64,000 nucleotides of DNA from contig VUYV01000073.1 in the NCBI GenBank assembly GCA_008711295.1, positions 1,798,996 through 1,862,995 on the forward strand, given 5' to 3'. The notes under the pieces were generated by a model, which was given only the letters and a program-made list of their open reading frames with translations, ran no database searches and was not told the DNA's origin. A program made the translations under genes and the position numbers. Shown in pieces: positions 11,447 to 22,900 of this stretch; positions within the stretch are counted from its first letter, which is position 1; each line of letters starts with the position of its first letter. Source of the stretch: Anarhynchus alexandrinus (taxonomy: Eukaryota > Chordata > Aves > Charadriiformes > Charadriidae).

Positions 11447-13455
11447 CCAAGAATCCTCTTGCTCCCTGCCCTAAAGCACCTGCAAAGCCAATTAACATTC
11501 ACACTGTACACAGGTATATTTTGCCCATTCCTGAAAGACAGTTTTTTTGTAGAACGATGCAGATATACACAGTATTAGCTTCCCTCACACTTAGAGGCTT
11601 GAGGAGAAAAAATATCCCCTCTTGAGACTTCAGGGCATTTAAGCAGCAGAATTTAATTACTGACAGTGTATTAGGATGTTCTCTGAGCTTCTTGGAACAA
11701 GAACGAGCAGTAGTGGGACCAGGAGGGCAGACAACCCACATGTTTACTTGGAGGGCTCCTTCCCAAGTTTGCTGAATCATGAACAACTCTGACACAGGGA
11801 ATTCTTTCCCTGGTGCTTGTTTCACTCTGTGCTGTGTTAGGGTATAGCATTCAGGTTTATAATGTGTTTTGATTTGGACGGGGGTTAAAGGTACTCAGGT
11901 TTAAATTGTTTTTTTCCCCATTAACCCATACATTCATTTGCACAGTCCACTATATTCACAAAATCTCAATCCTGGATCCAGTGAAAGATGCTAGTCTGAG
12001 GTTTCTCTGAAGCTTCCTCAGGGGCCCTTCAGTTCACGAGAACACTGTTACCAAGAGATTAAATGAATTAAAAATTGATGACTGTTCTGTACTGGATGTC
12101 TTGCAGTCAAGGATATTTAAACAGATAGCAGGGAGGGTGGAGGGAAGATTGTTTGCCAGAGTATTTGTTCCTGTTTTTAAATAATAGTTTTATGGGGGCG
12201 GGGAGGGGGATAGGGAAGGGTGGAGTGGCAGAGAGTATCTGCTGGTTCTGGGTAAGGAAATTCCTCTTATAAACGCAATCTTGAGAAAAAAAATATAGTG
12301 CTCTGAGAGAGGCACTTTGCCTATACAACACAGAAGGTGCCCAGGGAGAATTCAGAGGGTTTTGCAGATTAATGTCATTTGAACCCAAAGCCTGCCCTGG
12401 CAAGGTTGGGCACTGGTGAGTGCTAGCAAGGGAGCTCCCCTGTGCCAGTTGTCTGTAGCTTCTGGGGTGGAGGGAAACACAGCCCTGTGCCATGATGGTG
12501 GCCTGCCATGGCTGCGTCCCAGAAGGGCAGAGTGAAAGGCAGAGTGAGCAAAAAGGCAAAAAAGCCAAAGAGACATTTGCCCAAATCTACCCAGCTTTAG
12601 AGTCAGCTGAGATTCAGCACCACTTTAGTTTCTGTTGGCCCATGGCTCTTGCCTGGATTGTCTAATGGTTTTTTATCCCATCTGGTGTGCTGGTTCCTGG
12701 GATGGGAGCGTGTGCGTGTTGTGGCAGATGTTTTGTGCCTCTGCTTTCACCAGTGCTGCTGCTGGAAGTGGGTGGAGAAGTGACTGGCCCTGCATCTCTG
12801 GCCATTTGCTAGGCGTATTGAAGGTCCAGGTCTTCTTTAAGTTTATGAGGCTGTTACGGTTCACACAATACCGTGTTCTCAGTTCAGCTCTTTAAACCAA
12901 GGCCAAAGTTTTAAAAAATGGAAGTGACTATGGTTCCTTTGTCTTTTGGTCCCCAGTTGGAGACAATTTTAAAAGAGCTGGTTTTCACAGTGTCTGCTCT
13001 GAACTTCCTGGGCACCTTTAAAAGTATCATGAGCTAAGTACTCCAAAGCACCTCTCTTTTCTAAGACTGACGCTTGAACTCCATCTGCATCCCTAACTTT
13101 GCCTCAGAAGATGCTGTACTGCACAGAAGGTAAAATGTGCAATGTTGACAGATGAGAACAATTTAATCCTGCTGGATTAGGTCTGTGCAAAGAGGAGTGT
13201 AAACTGGTTTACGTGCATAGTCTTTGTGCCTTTGTCCCACATGAAACACCAGTATTATTTGGCATCGTTCCAGCCTGGAGTGGTGTCTGACTGCCTTCTC
13301 CCCTGTCCTTACCTGGATAAATATAAAGACTCTGTGTCAGTGTCAGTAGTAACAGAGGACCAGTGGAGCAGAAGATGATGTTTTGTCTGCTGTGAATTTC
13401 CATGCTTCAGATTACATCAGTTATGAATATGATATTAGAGTTCAAGTTCAGAAAT
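11447..13455. other. Unassigned noncoding DNA
   Basis: No supported gene. It contains the G-quadruplex motif listed separately. The reverse-strand frames at 12107-12568 reflect C-rich antisense of a G-rich tract and have no domain. A stretch at 12630-12890 is GT-rich and free of stops on both strands, but has no homology that I recognise. Confidence 0.5.
12194..12220 (+). other. Five-run G-quadruplex motif
   Basis: G-runs of 5, 4, 5, 3 and 3 bases are separated by loops of C, A, ATA and AA. This satisfies the strict pattern of four or more G3+ runs with loops of at most seven bases, with one spare run. Short loops of one to three bases usually favour stable parallel quadruplexes. No promoter or transcript start is visible nearby, so a role is only possible. 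Confidence 0.85.
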
Positions 13456-13499
13456 ATAGATCCACTGAGTAAAATCCATAGGTCCACTGAGTAAATGGC
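13456..13499 (+). repeat. 22-bp tandem duplication
   Basis: Two adjacent 22-base copies share the core TCCACTGAGTAAA and start ATAGATCC and ATAGGTCC. They differ at one base in the first half and diverge over the last few bases. This is a small local duplication without coding meaning. Confidence 0.85.
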
Positions 13500-13958
13500 T
13501 ACAGGTTCTCCATGTTAGGGGGGAAGGAAGGGGACAGGAAAAAGAGGGGAGCACTGAAGTAAGAGTAGATTGATTACTGTGTTTTGAATTTAAGTTCAAA
13601 CAAACAACAAAACTTGTGACATCCAGTCTTGATTGACAGATGAATAAATAACTTAGTAGTTCCTCAGGATAAAATGTTATTAGATCCTTCCTTGTATGAT
13701 TCAACATATTGGCTAACTCATTAAAATTAATGGTCTCAGTGACCACCCAAGTTTTATTTTCCATGTTTCTTTAGAAACTGTTAATTTCCTCAGAATTTAA
13801 AAAAAACATTTCATTCTGAAAAGTAGCTATTACACCTGTATGTAAGCTAATATTAAATATTCACTGTCTTTGTTGTATTAAAAACACTGTAATTCAAATA
13901 TCAAAATGTAATTGATCCAGTTATAGAACAACAATTGTGAATTTATTTTTCATTCTAG

Positions 13959-14096
13959 TCTTCCTCCGTGAAATGAGCCTGTTTTCTTTGGAGAAGAATG
14001 AGGAAGGAAAGCCCCAAATACATGGATGTAATTGCCTTCATTAAAAGCTGGCTGAACAGGCTTTATCCTGTGGGGTCTACTCTCTGACTCTCCGAG
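13959..14096 (+). other. Candidate noncoding exon
   Basis: A pyrimidine-rich acceptor (TTTATTTTTCATTCTAG, ending at 13958) precedes the block, and an exact consensus donor GAG|GTAAGT follows it, with the intron starting at 14097. The 138-base interval between them is exon-sized. All three forward frames contain a stop: the longest one opens FLREMSLFSLEKNEEGKPQ and ends at a TAA about 25 codons in. If it is spliced, it would have to be a UTR or lncRNA exon, or the stop-bearing end of a short frame. Good splice-like pairs also occur by chance in 64 kb, so this is a candidate only. Confidence 0.3.
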
Positions 14097-14102
14097 GTAA
14101 GT

Positions 14103-17100
14103 TCCCATGTATTTTTAATGGGTAACTTATTACCAATCAAACCTGAGTTCTTGCATGGGTACATGAAGGTGGATGTTCTGTACTTTTTCATAATGCTGCG
14201 TCTCCTGGGAAGAGCAGCTCATTATGGCGTCAACTGTCCCTGCCCTTTGCAAAAAGCCCCACCAAGGTCATATCAAGAGGTGATGGATAAAGGCGAGCTT
14301 TAACCCTTGACCTTGACTTCCCTGGTGCTGAGTGTTAATAAATCTACATTTAGGGGTAGAGGTTTTCTTCCAGCTGCTCTTTGTTTGGGAAAGGGGGTGA
14401 CATGCTGACGCACAACAGGTTGCATTTCCTAGGGCAGTGCTTGGGAAAGGAGGCCTTTCCCCTGCCCCCACCACAGAGCCCCGCACCCATTGCGGGAGAA
14501 TGGCTGTGAATAGGGCTTAGGCGTCTGGCGGGGCTCAAGTCACATGATGGACTGAGATGTTTTGGGTATATGGGCTCTCCTGTTTTTACAAGGGAGTACT
14601 TCCTTGGTACCACAGAAAACAGCAGGGTTTGCTGTTGTGTCTGCTGGAGCCCATGGGTGATGCTGAAACAACATTTACCTGTGTCATTGTCTTCAGAGTG
14701 GTGTTTGAGATGAACGCCAAGAGACAAAAACCTTTTTAAAAAAGGTCCCTTCCCTGTCACACTCACAGAGAACCAGCATTGTTGAGTACCAGGAGGAAAC
14801 AAGTCCTTTGAAAGGCTTCAGAAACCATAGGGATATACTTCAGGGGCAGCCTTCAGCCCTCCCACCCCCACCCAACAGCCTCTTGCCAGGTGACTAGAAA
14901 GCCCTTCCCAAAGTCGTTCAGTGCCATTGCTCTGTGTGTCCAGTAAGGAGCAACACCAGCAAAGGAGAGGCCTCTCCTCTCATCTGCCTTTCTTCCTCTA
15001 TTCCTCTGCTTAGTTTTCTCCAAATGCTCAGCCTTTTCTTTTCTTCCATTCTCATCCCATTTTCCTTGGTTATCTTTAGAGAGCAGCAGTGGGCTCACTC
15101 CATCCTCTGCATCATTTTTCTTAGGATCTGTAACGCTGCTGGCTCTTACGTTTCCCAGTGGTGAAAAGGGCCGTTTGGGGCACAACTCGACATAGATTAG
15201 AAAACGAGCAAATTAATGTCCTGGGCTGGTGCAGTGTGCTTCTGAGCACTTTGTTTCTTTTCTGATGAAAAGTATTGCCCTAAAACTTCCAATGCATGAA
15301 GGCTGCCTGTGGTAAGGGAAGTGGAAAAATTAGCTCTTGCATGGAGCTACTCTCAATGGCTCTGGGCATTTCAGTGCTGTCATCTTCTAGGGAGGTTAAA
15401 TTGCTTTGTTCTCTGTGTCCAATTAGCTCTATAATCAACTTAGCAGAATGCGAAGCAGGAGTGTGCTGAGATTGGGTATAGTCATTTTGTCAGAGGATAT
15501 GTTCAGATTGATCTCAGATTGGGGCAAGGACCCATGAGGGGATCTCAGAACAGAGGGCAGAGATTAAATTGAGCTGATCAAACTTNAATGGTACAAACAT
15601 ATGTTTTTTATTAATTTTATGTAAATATTCAAGCTTGCTGTCAAAAAAGACAGCCAGCAGTAGCACTGGGAGGTGAGCTTTAGAAGCGCCAGGGTTAGCA
15701 GGTAAGCGCAATTGGCTCTAGTATTGTCCCCTTTGGGGCTTTCTGTGCAGCAAGGCTTCGTCCTGTGACTCTGCAATTTGTTTAAACTGATTTACTACCA
15801 GAAACACATTTAGCTGCTTCTTTTTGGGTCCATTTCTGCATAGGATAAATAGCTGGAATGAAAACCCCTTCCCCCTTCTAAATCTCACAGTTTGTGCACA
15901 TATATTAGAGGAAGATTTCAAAGCCCTGCAGCTAATTGGCCAGCACTTTGGAAAGTGAGACTTTTCTTCACAGCTCCTTTGCAGTGGGCACCAGTCCAAC
16001 ATTTGCTTGAATGATCAGCCGAGGTGACAACTGATGTCAGAGAAGTTCAACGTGGTACAACCCTTTTGCATTCAGGGCAGGGTCTCTGAGAAATCACTGG
16101 CTCCACCCTGCTCTGTCTTGGCCTAGATATTTCTAACAAATAGCCCATTTTCTCCTTGCATGAGTTCTTCCAAGCCATGGTATATACTGCAGAGATCAAA
16201 ACAAAGGCCACATGAGTAGGTCAGCAATCCATAACCGGAGAAGCAAGAAAGGCCAAGAAGGAAATGGAAGCATAATGACCTTCTTCCAATGAGGCTACTG
16301 AAACTGCATTGTGTTTTTCTCAACTTTCAGAGTAATCTGTAGAGTAAGGAGGCATAAAACAAGATGGAGTGGGAATAAATAGACCAAAAGTGGCCTTCTA
16401 ATGGCAAATGAGATAAAACTATGCCATCAGGTCTTGAGGCATAGTTGGCCCAGCTGTGCACTGTGATAGTTGTGTGGTATTGTCAGCAAAGGCTTATCCA
16501 TCTCAAGTCTTACGCTTTTGGCTGAGCAGTAATCTTCTATCTGGTGTTCTGCTTCTTTGTGATCTCTTCCCTCGAGTTTTGGTTGGTTTGCAAGGAAAAC
16601 ATGTTTTCTTCATGCCCCTTCACATCTGTCTCATGTTTCCCCTTCTCCGCATTTATGACTGTGTTGTGGGTGCTCAAATTTTTGTGCATTGTGTCCTGTG
16701 ACAACACTGGCCTACTACCATGTAGTATCTCAGGCTTCTTTGGGGTCAGGAGATTGACATCATGGCACATCCCCAGTCTCTCTTCTGCTGTGATGGGACA
16801 TGGAAATGAAAAGCTTGTGGCTCTGCAACTGCACATACAAGTGACATCGGCTCAGGAGCAGGAGGTGGTTCAGAGTTTCATGTCCAAAGCTTAAGACTTG
16901 ATGGATTTGTCTACATTCAGTAACTTCCTGTCATCCCCACATTCATCCTCTGTGATATAGGTCTCCTGGTGACTGACAAGTGGTGTGAGCCCACTACAGC
17001 AACAGAAGGCGAGAGGAATAGTTATTCTTAATGCTGTAGGGACACCCATTGTCCAAATTACTCCTTTGCCCTCGCTCCATATCACTGCCCTTTAAGGTTC

Positions 17101-17552
17101 AAAAGTTGGCATGTGTCCTCAGCATGGCTACAGGAGGGGAAAAGTAAACAAGTTTTCTTCTCTTCCCCAGCCATGCTGAAGCCAAACAAACTGCACCTTT
17201 TGCAGGCAGAATTTAATATTTTCCTCCTTGTATTCTGCCAAGCAGAAACCTTCACAGAAAAAGACATGGTGATAAGCCAGAGCAGGAGCCCTCTCTGTCT
17301 CCCAGGTCAGGGAAAGGTCAATGCACATTAAATGAATATTGCTGGTGCTTCTGTTACAACAAGGCCTAAGCAGTTCAAAGCCAGGCTGCATCATCTGTGG
17401 CTGAAAATCATTCGCAGTGCTGCTTCCTGAGCAGCAGATTGGCTTCCCATTACACAGGCTAATGAGAAAGTGTCACAAGTGGTCTCAGTAATATCGTTGC
17501 AGCAGAACCCTCCCATTCGCAGCACGCTTGCAGAGATTTTGATTAAAAAGAC
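14103..17552. other. Unassigned noncoding DNA with one ambiguous base
   Basis: No supported gene or named repeat. Position 15586 is an N in otherwise continuous sequence; unlike the N at 28254 its flanks show no duplication. A moderately pyrimidine-rich strand at 14960-15120 and a GT-rich stretch at 16450-16830 give long open frames on both strands, but none has a domain. Confidence 0.5.
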
Positions 17553-17590
17553 AGAGAGAAAGAAAGGAAGGAAGGAAGAAAGAAAGAAAA
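17553..17590 (+). repeat. Purine-only GAAA/GGAA tract
   Basis: A 38-base run has only A and G on the plus strand, made of AGAG, GAAA and GGAA units. Such homopurine tracts can form triplex DNA and vary in length. GGAA units also resemble ETS-family core sites. No other evidence of function. Confidence 0.85.
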
Positions 17591-19014
17591 TATATTGTCA
17601 CAACTCGTTCTTTTCTATCCTCAGCCTCGAACTACTGAACCTGGAAATCAAAGCAATGGGATCAAGAGAACTGGAAGCAAGAGGTGCATTGTGCTTACAT
17701 CACTACCCAACTGCTATTCCACTAAAGCCCTCAGCAGAGCAGAGCTGCCATCTCCCAAGGGCAGTGTATTGCATGTCCCTGGCACCATCAGATTATACAG
17801 TGGCATTTTAGGATTTCCCAGGTAAAGGTATCAATTTTTGAGATGTGCCTTTTTTGCAACCCCTCCACCCCACCTCTCCCTGGACAGTCTTGCACCTAGC
17901 TGGCAACAACACAGCAAAGTGGCCTCTGATCCCTCCAATCTTATGCCAGTTTGGAGCAAAGACTCAGGATCTGGGTCAGGACAGAAATGGAAAGATGCTG
18001 ACCACAAATTGGAGTTCACCACAGAGCCTCCTGGTTAAGATACAGTAAGGGAAGTTATCTGACCTTCTGAATGCAACAGCATGGGGTCTCTTGTGTGTCA
18101 ACAACAGTGCTAAGTTGCTACTTTACAAACTCTTCTTGGCCACAAAGTGTATCTCTTTCTGCATTTGGATAGCTGAGGGGGCAATATAGTGCCCTCTGCC
18201 CCTTAACCCACTGTTGTTTCCAGTGTAGCTCCGGGGAGGAACGGCAGCAGCCTTTGTAATATACTACCATGATGCTGACAGGTCAGAAAGCATCATGATC
18301 ATAAACCACTTCTTTCCAGGCTAAGGCCAAGGTTTGTAAAGATCAATTTTCCTGCCTTGCATGCTTCCAGGAGCCTTCACTAATTGCACTCCATTTCTCA
18401 GGAACCGTTGCATTAACTCTGGCTTTCTAAAGACCCCCACTAGAAACATTGCAGACATAAAAACAGCAGAGTATACCACAACCTTGGACACAAGTATTCC
18501 TTGTCTAATTTATTTGTTGCCCACTACTGTGTATTGTACATTATGTTACAGAGATTATGAGAGCGAGAAGTTCCTCACTGCTGCCCTCCGGGTCAAGCCA
18601 AAACCTCAGGAAAGGAGATGAAGGGAAGACAATTGCTTTTTCCCTAAGAAGAGGTGGGCATGGTACAGCCTTCCCAAATGATGTGTGGGGTGGGCAGTGG
18701 GCAAAAGGGCAGAAAGCAGGGAGCTGACTGAGAAGCACACAAGAGAAAAAGGAGGCCTGTCTGTGACAGGGGAGCAGGCTTAATGCCAAACCTTGGTGGG
18801 ACTTGTTGGGCTTAGGAAACCACTGAAAGTTGAACGAGGACTAGAGTAATGGGCCTACCTTTCCAGGCTTTATCCCAGTGGATAAAGGAAAGGTTGTTTA
18901 CCAGCCTTTCTAGTTGATCTGTTTCACCCACTTGATCTGAATTTTCCCTGTTGAAATAATTTACCTATGTTTGAGTTATTATTTGCATGTTTTTTGCATG
19001 TTTTGCATTTTCTC
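17591..19014. other. Unassigned noncoding DNA
   Basis: No supported exon; several short open frames overlap in different phases with no domain. Just before the next CR1 tail, at about 18979-19010, the octamer-like word TTTGCAT occurs three times in about 32 bases within a T-rich setting. Confidence 0.5.
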
Positions 19015-19130
19015 TCTAGTGGGAGGTGTCCCTGCCTATGGCAGGGGGGTTGGAACTCAATGATCTTCAAGGTCCTTTCCAACCTAAACCATTCTACGAT
19101 TCTATGATTCTATGATTCTATGATTCTATG
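19015..19130 (+). repeat. CR1 LINE 3'-end fragment B
   Basis: Only the last ~115 bases of a CR1 element are present. CTAGTGGGAGGTGTCCCTGC and GGCAGGGGGGTTGGA lead into the conserved TTCAAGGTCCTTTCCAACC, then five tail units of ATTCTATG (the first mutated to ATTCTACG) at 19091-19130. The 3' UTR is close to the usual avian form and the tail is expanded, so this is a relatively recent insertion, extremely truncated at the 5' end. It carries no coding sequence. Confidence 0.95.
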
Positions 19131-20158
19131 TTTTATTGAGACCTGATTCGAGAGTCTGGGATACTGTTGTCTTCTGTGTGAATGGATTCAACTGGAAGAG
19201 AGAGGAGATGAGAAGATCTGCCTCAAGGCTCTGGTCTCTTTTGGGCACACACAACCTGGAAACTGGGGTGTGTTCTCTAGGGGAGGTGGTTGCTATTATC
19301 AGCATCACCTGAATGAAGAGGCATTCTGCCCTACAAGTGCTCAAAGGGCTCCAGGGCTGCTTGTAGACTTAGGTCTCCAGTCTCCTGAATACCCTTCTGG
19401 ACCACCCCTGCAGTGCCATCTATGTGTCTCACCTGGGCAGCTTTTCTGTGATGTTGCAGTTCAGTGACTTGCTGGTTTCTAGCCAGATCTCACCCTGGTA
19501 AGGAGGCAGAAGCTTTCCAGCCAACACTGAGGGACGCTCTGAGTCTGTGCGCCAGCCATGAAATGAGTCACAGATTCTCAGCCCAGAAAGCTAAACTAGA
19601 GCATTCTTTACATTTAATCCTCACCAGAAGTCACAGTACATCCAGCACATCCTATCATAAATTACAGACTTCAGATGGAAGAATGAAAGTGTCAAAGACC
19701 AAAAAGGTGCGTTCTTATCACTGTGCACCTGCCCTTTTCAGTGCCCAATTTTGACTCCTAATCTTGTATTCCAAAAAGCAGCTTTTACCCTAAGGTATCG
19801 CATGGGTCAGGCTCTCTTCTCCAGAGGAGGTGATTGCTTTTATAAAGTTGGAGAGCTATTAGAGAAGGAAGAGTGGAGAATTTCTGTGAAAATTTTCTTG
19901 GGCATTGGTAAAATTTTGCCTTAATTGGCTGTGGGTGCCATTTCAGAAACAGGCCAGTCTAACAGCATAAGAGTAGCTAGAGCCACCTCTCCTTTCTGCA
20001 ACAGATACTTGTACTGAAGCATTATGAAAACTGAAAAGAGTGGAAAAAAAGGGACAGGGCGGAAACAAGTCAGATATTCAAAGACAGACCAGAATGAAGT
20101 GAGTGGCATTTGTGATCCATCTGGTCATCTGAGATTAGGGTGATTTGGGATTTAGAAG

Positions 20159-20200
20159 ACATTAATACATAGGAATTCTACACATTAATACACATTCTAC
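20159..20200 (+). repeat. About 21-bp imperfect tandem duplication
   Basis: The phrase ACATTAATACA followed by an AATTCTAC or CATTCTAC end occurs twice in a row. Copies are AT-rich and slightly diverged. A local slippage or duplication product; no further meaning is visible. Confidence 0.7.
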
Positions 20201-20567
20201 CTTTAATTCTAATTAGAGAGGGAAGTTTTCCCCTTTCTATTAGACTGCAAGAAGACGTAGCAAGACTCTGAGCGCTGTGCCTAACTTCTCACAGGGTTTT
20301 GTAAGGCTCAGTTAACCAGGAGACCCATGAAATTTGGGCCTAGCATTTGGGAGGCGGCCTCTCAACTAATCTGGGCTGCCATGTCACTTAACCCCAAATC
20401 TACAAGAGGCATTGCAACCCGTAATAAAGCCCCAGGACTAACAGTCAGGACAAGTCACAGAGAGGAATATCACTGTGGTTTAAGCTGTCAAAATACTAAA
20501 CATGAATAATAAGAAGGGGTGATTGAAGGGAGGAAAGCTAATAACTTTCAGGGCATAACAACACTTA

Positions 20568-20603
20568 CAGATTAATCCATCTCTGCAGGTTAATCCATCT
20601 CTG
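20568..20603 (+). repeat. 18-bp tandem duplication with TAATCC cores
   Basis: Two head-to-tail 18-base copies, CAGATTAATCCATCTCTG and CAGGTTAATCCATCTCTG, differ at a single base. Each holds TTAATCC, the core bound by K50 homeodomain factors of the OTX/PITX/CRX type. The doubling gives two such sites exactly 18 bases apart. Binding is an inference from the motif only. Confidence 0.8.
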
Positions 20604-22429
20604 TGGTCTTGTTGGCATTTAAAGTTCCTTTGCCTTCGCCATAGCATAAGAATGGAAAGGCATAACTGCTCAGAAATAAAAAATATTTCAGCCCCTGGGT
20701 TTTGCCCAGTCTGTGTCACTGCCATTAAATAGAAACTGCCCTTAACAGGCATCTTCAAGAGAAAACTACTGAGCGAGAGACAGGGAGCTGAGACCTCAGT
20801 GGCTTGCCTTCTGGTGCTTCCTGTCTTTCAACAGTGCAGATGTTACTTTCCAGTCGGGTTTAAGAGAGAATCCCTACTGTTTGAGGATGTTGAGAAGATT
20901 AAGGGATTAAACAGAAAGGGCTCCATTGCAAGAATTTCTCTTCCAGCTGGTGCTCGGTTGGGGTAGAAAGTTTTCTGAGATACAGAGATGCAGATATGTT
21001 GTGCATACAGATATATTTGGCTCCTCTGATTAATTTAATGTTAATACAGTGGCATATTTTTCCTTCGGAGAAAATTAGAGTAAGATAATACCACATGCTA
21101 TCAGTCTTAAAAGGAAATCAGTAGGGACAGATGAAGTCCTCAAATTATTTTTTCAAGCTTTTAGTTCAGACTCATGACCCTCGTCCCTTCCCCATGAAAT
21201 TTTAACTTTTTTTCTTTTAGTTTTATCATAAGTGGCACAATTAAAAATCTATGGCTGGATAGAGTAGGTGGACTGTGAATTTTCTCTCCCTTTTGCTGGG
21301 TTAAGTCCTGCCTTTCAAGTTATTTTACACATAAAGACATTCAGCTGCCTCTGATCTTCACGCTCTTTCTCTTGGTTTCTTTAGAATACAAAAGTGAATG
21401 GCTCAAGAAATCCGAAGCCCATTGAAGTCAATGGTCCATAGAGATTAGAATGCCTCTTTCTTACTATGTATTTTTGGGGCAGAGAGTACGGCGCTGAAGA
21501 TAGGGTGTATTGGGGAGGAAGAACTGTAGCTGGCCTTTCCTCTGTGTTCGGTGTTAAAGGATTGCTAATGCACTTTAAAGGTGGTTTGAACTTAAAAAAC
21601 CCACCTAAAATAAAGAAACACATCTTATTTTTTAATACATTGAATAGGCACCCTGCGCAGTCCGGAAGGGTAGAAGAATAAACCACGAGCTGGAGTGACC
21701 GATCCCTGTTACATGGGATATTGTGCGGTTTATTGTGTGCTTTTTGGTACAGTGTTTTCTCTTCCTCCATTCTGTTCCTGTTTTTCTTCCTCTTTTACCT
21801 TGCTCTGCACTATTTCCACCATATTTCTTCTTTGGATTTCTCTTTTTCCCCTTCCTTCCTTTCTGCAGGGAGTGATCAAGGAGGCTTGGTAAGGACATTG
21901 CCCCGTTCCCTGGCCTCAGTTTAAACACGGTTAACACTGTGGACGCACCATTAACCTAATCAGCCTTCACTCCCTTCTTCCTCCATCAGACTCACATTCC
22001 CCCTATGGTTGTTTTATCTCATAAATCTGATTTTCTGGGATAGGAACCTTCAGAATTGCAAAGTTTGTCTGCAAATGAGACAAAATGAGTTCTCATACCT
22101 TCTAAGTGCCTTGAAGAGAGATTGTAAGGGCTGGCGCAGTCTCTGCTCAATTACTTATATGATTACAGGGGCAGTAGTCAGGAAAAGGAGGAAAAATATC
22201 ACATATTCTCTGTACAAGGCGCTCATCTTTTATAGTCATTTACCCTTTATTTCATAATTGAAAAAAAATCACCAGCACAGTCATTCCTTTCTATTTTCCT
22301 GGTAACCACAACAAAGCCCTTACAGATCCAAGATACATGTATTCGACTAACTTGAACTGGGCATGACTTAAACCAAACAAGGAAGGAAATGCACAGTTCC
22401 CTCACTGCACCTTTTTCAACTAAGTTTTT

Positions 22430-22900
22430 TTGGGGGTTGGGTTTTTTTTAATGAAAATTGGCAGAGTTGCAGTGCTGTTATTACTTTTATGTTTGTTCAT
22501 ATCATCTGTGCTGTTGTGGACAGCAGCAGCGCAAGTACTTCAGGGACCCGTAGATGCGTTCTTCTCCAACCCCACCCATTACAGCTGTCAAGAAATAAAT
22601 GAACTGGTTCCTCATGTTAGTTTAGCATTGGCTTGTGACCTATATTTTCAAGGATGCTTTACCAGCGCTTTGACTCCCCCGGTCCCGCTTCTGTGCCTCC
22701 CTGGGAATGGCCCCTGGGGCTGCAGCAGCCCCCCGGCCAGCTGGAGGGTCCCAGCTGGTGCACTGCCTCGCTGCAGTTGCTCAGAGCATCACAGCCGCTG
22801 CTGGGCTGGCGCGCTGCTTCGCCTGTCTCAGAGAACAAGGCTTGTCACTCAGGGACGATTGACACGAGCTATTAGTTGTGACGGACACACACTTGACTAG
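22430..22900 (+). other. Open frame with hydrophobic start, unproven
   Basis: This is a 156-codon open frame from an ATG at 22430, with a second ATG at 22451. Residues about 12-29 (RVAVLLLLLCLFISSVLL) form a hydrophobic run that would read as a signal or membrane anchor. The second half is rich in Gly, Pro, Ser and Cys because the DNA is GC-rich there (about 22660-22860), with no domain that I recognise. No convincing promoter, acceptor or donor defines it, and stop-free reading in GC-rich DNA is common. I do not call it a gene, but it is the best non-transposon protein candidate in the window. Confidence 0.15.

Larger units (their letters stand above)
19131..22429. other. Unassigned noncoding DNA
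   Basis: No supported gene. Two small tandem duplications (listed separately) lie at about 20.2 and 20.6 kb. At 21420-21434 there is a CCATTGAAGTCAATGG-like word that recurs in old amniote repeats, but the flanks are too worn to define an element. The interval 21730-21880 is pyrimidine-rich. Confidence 0.5.
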
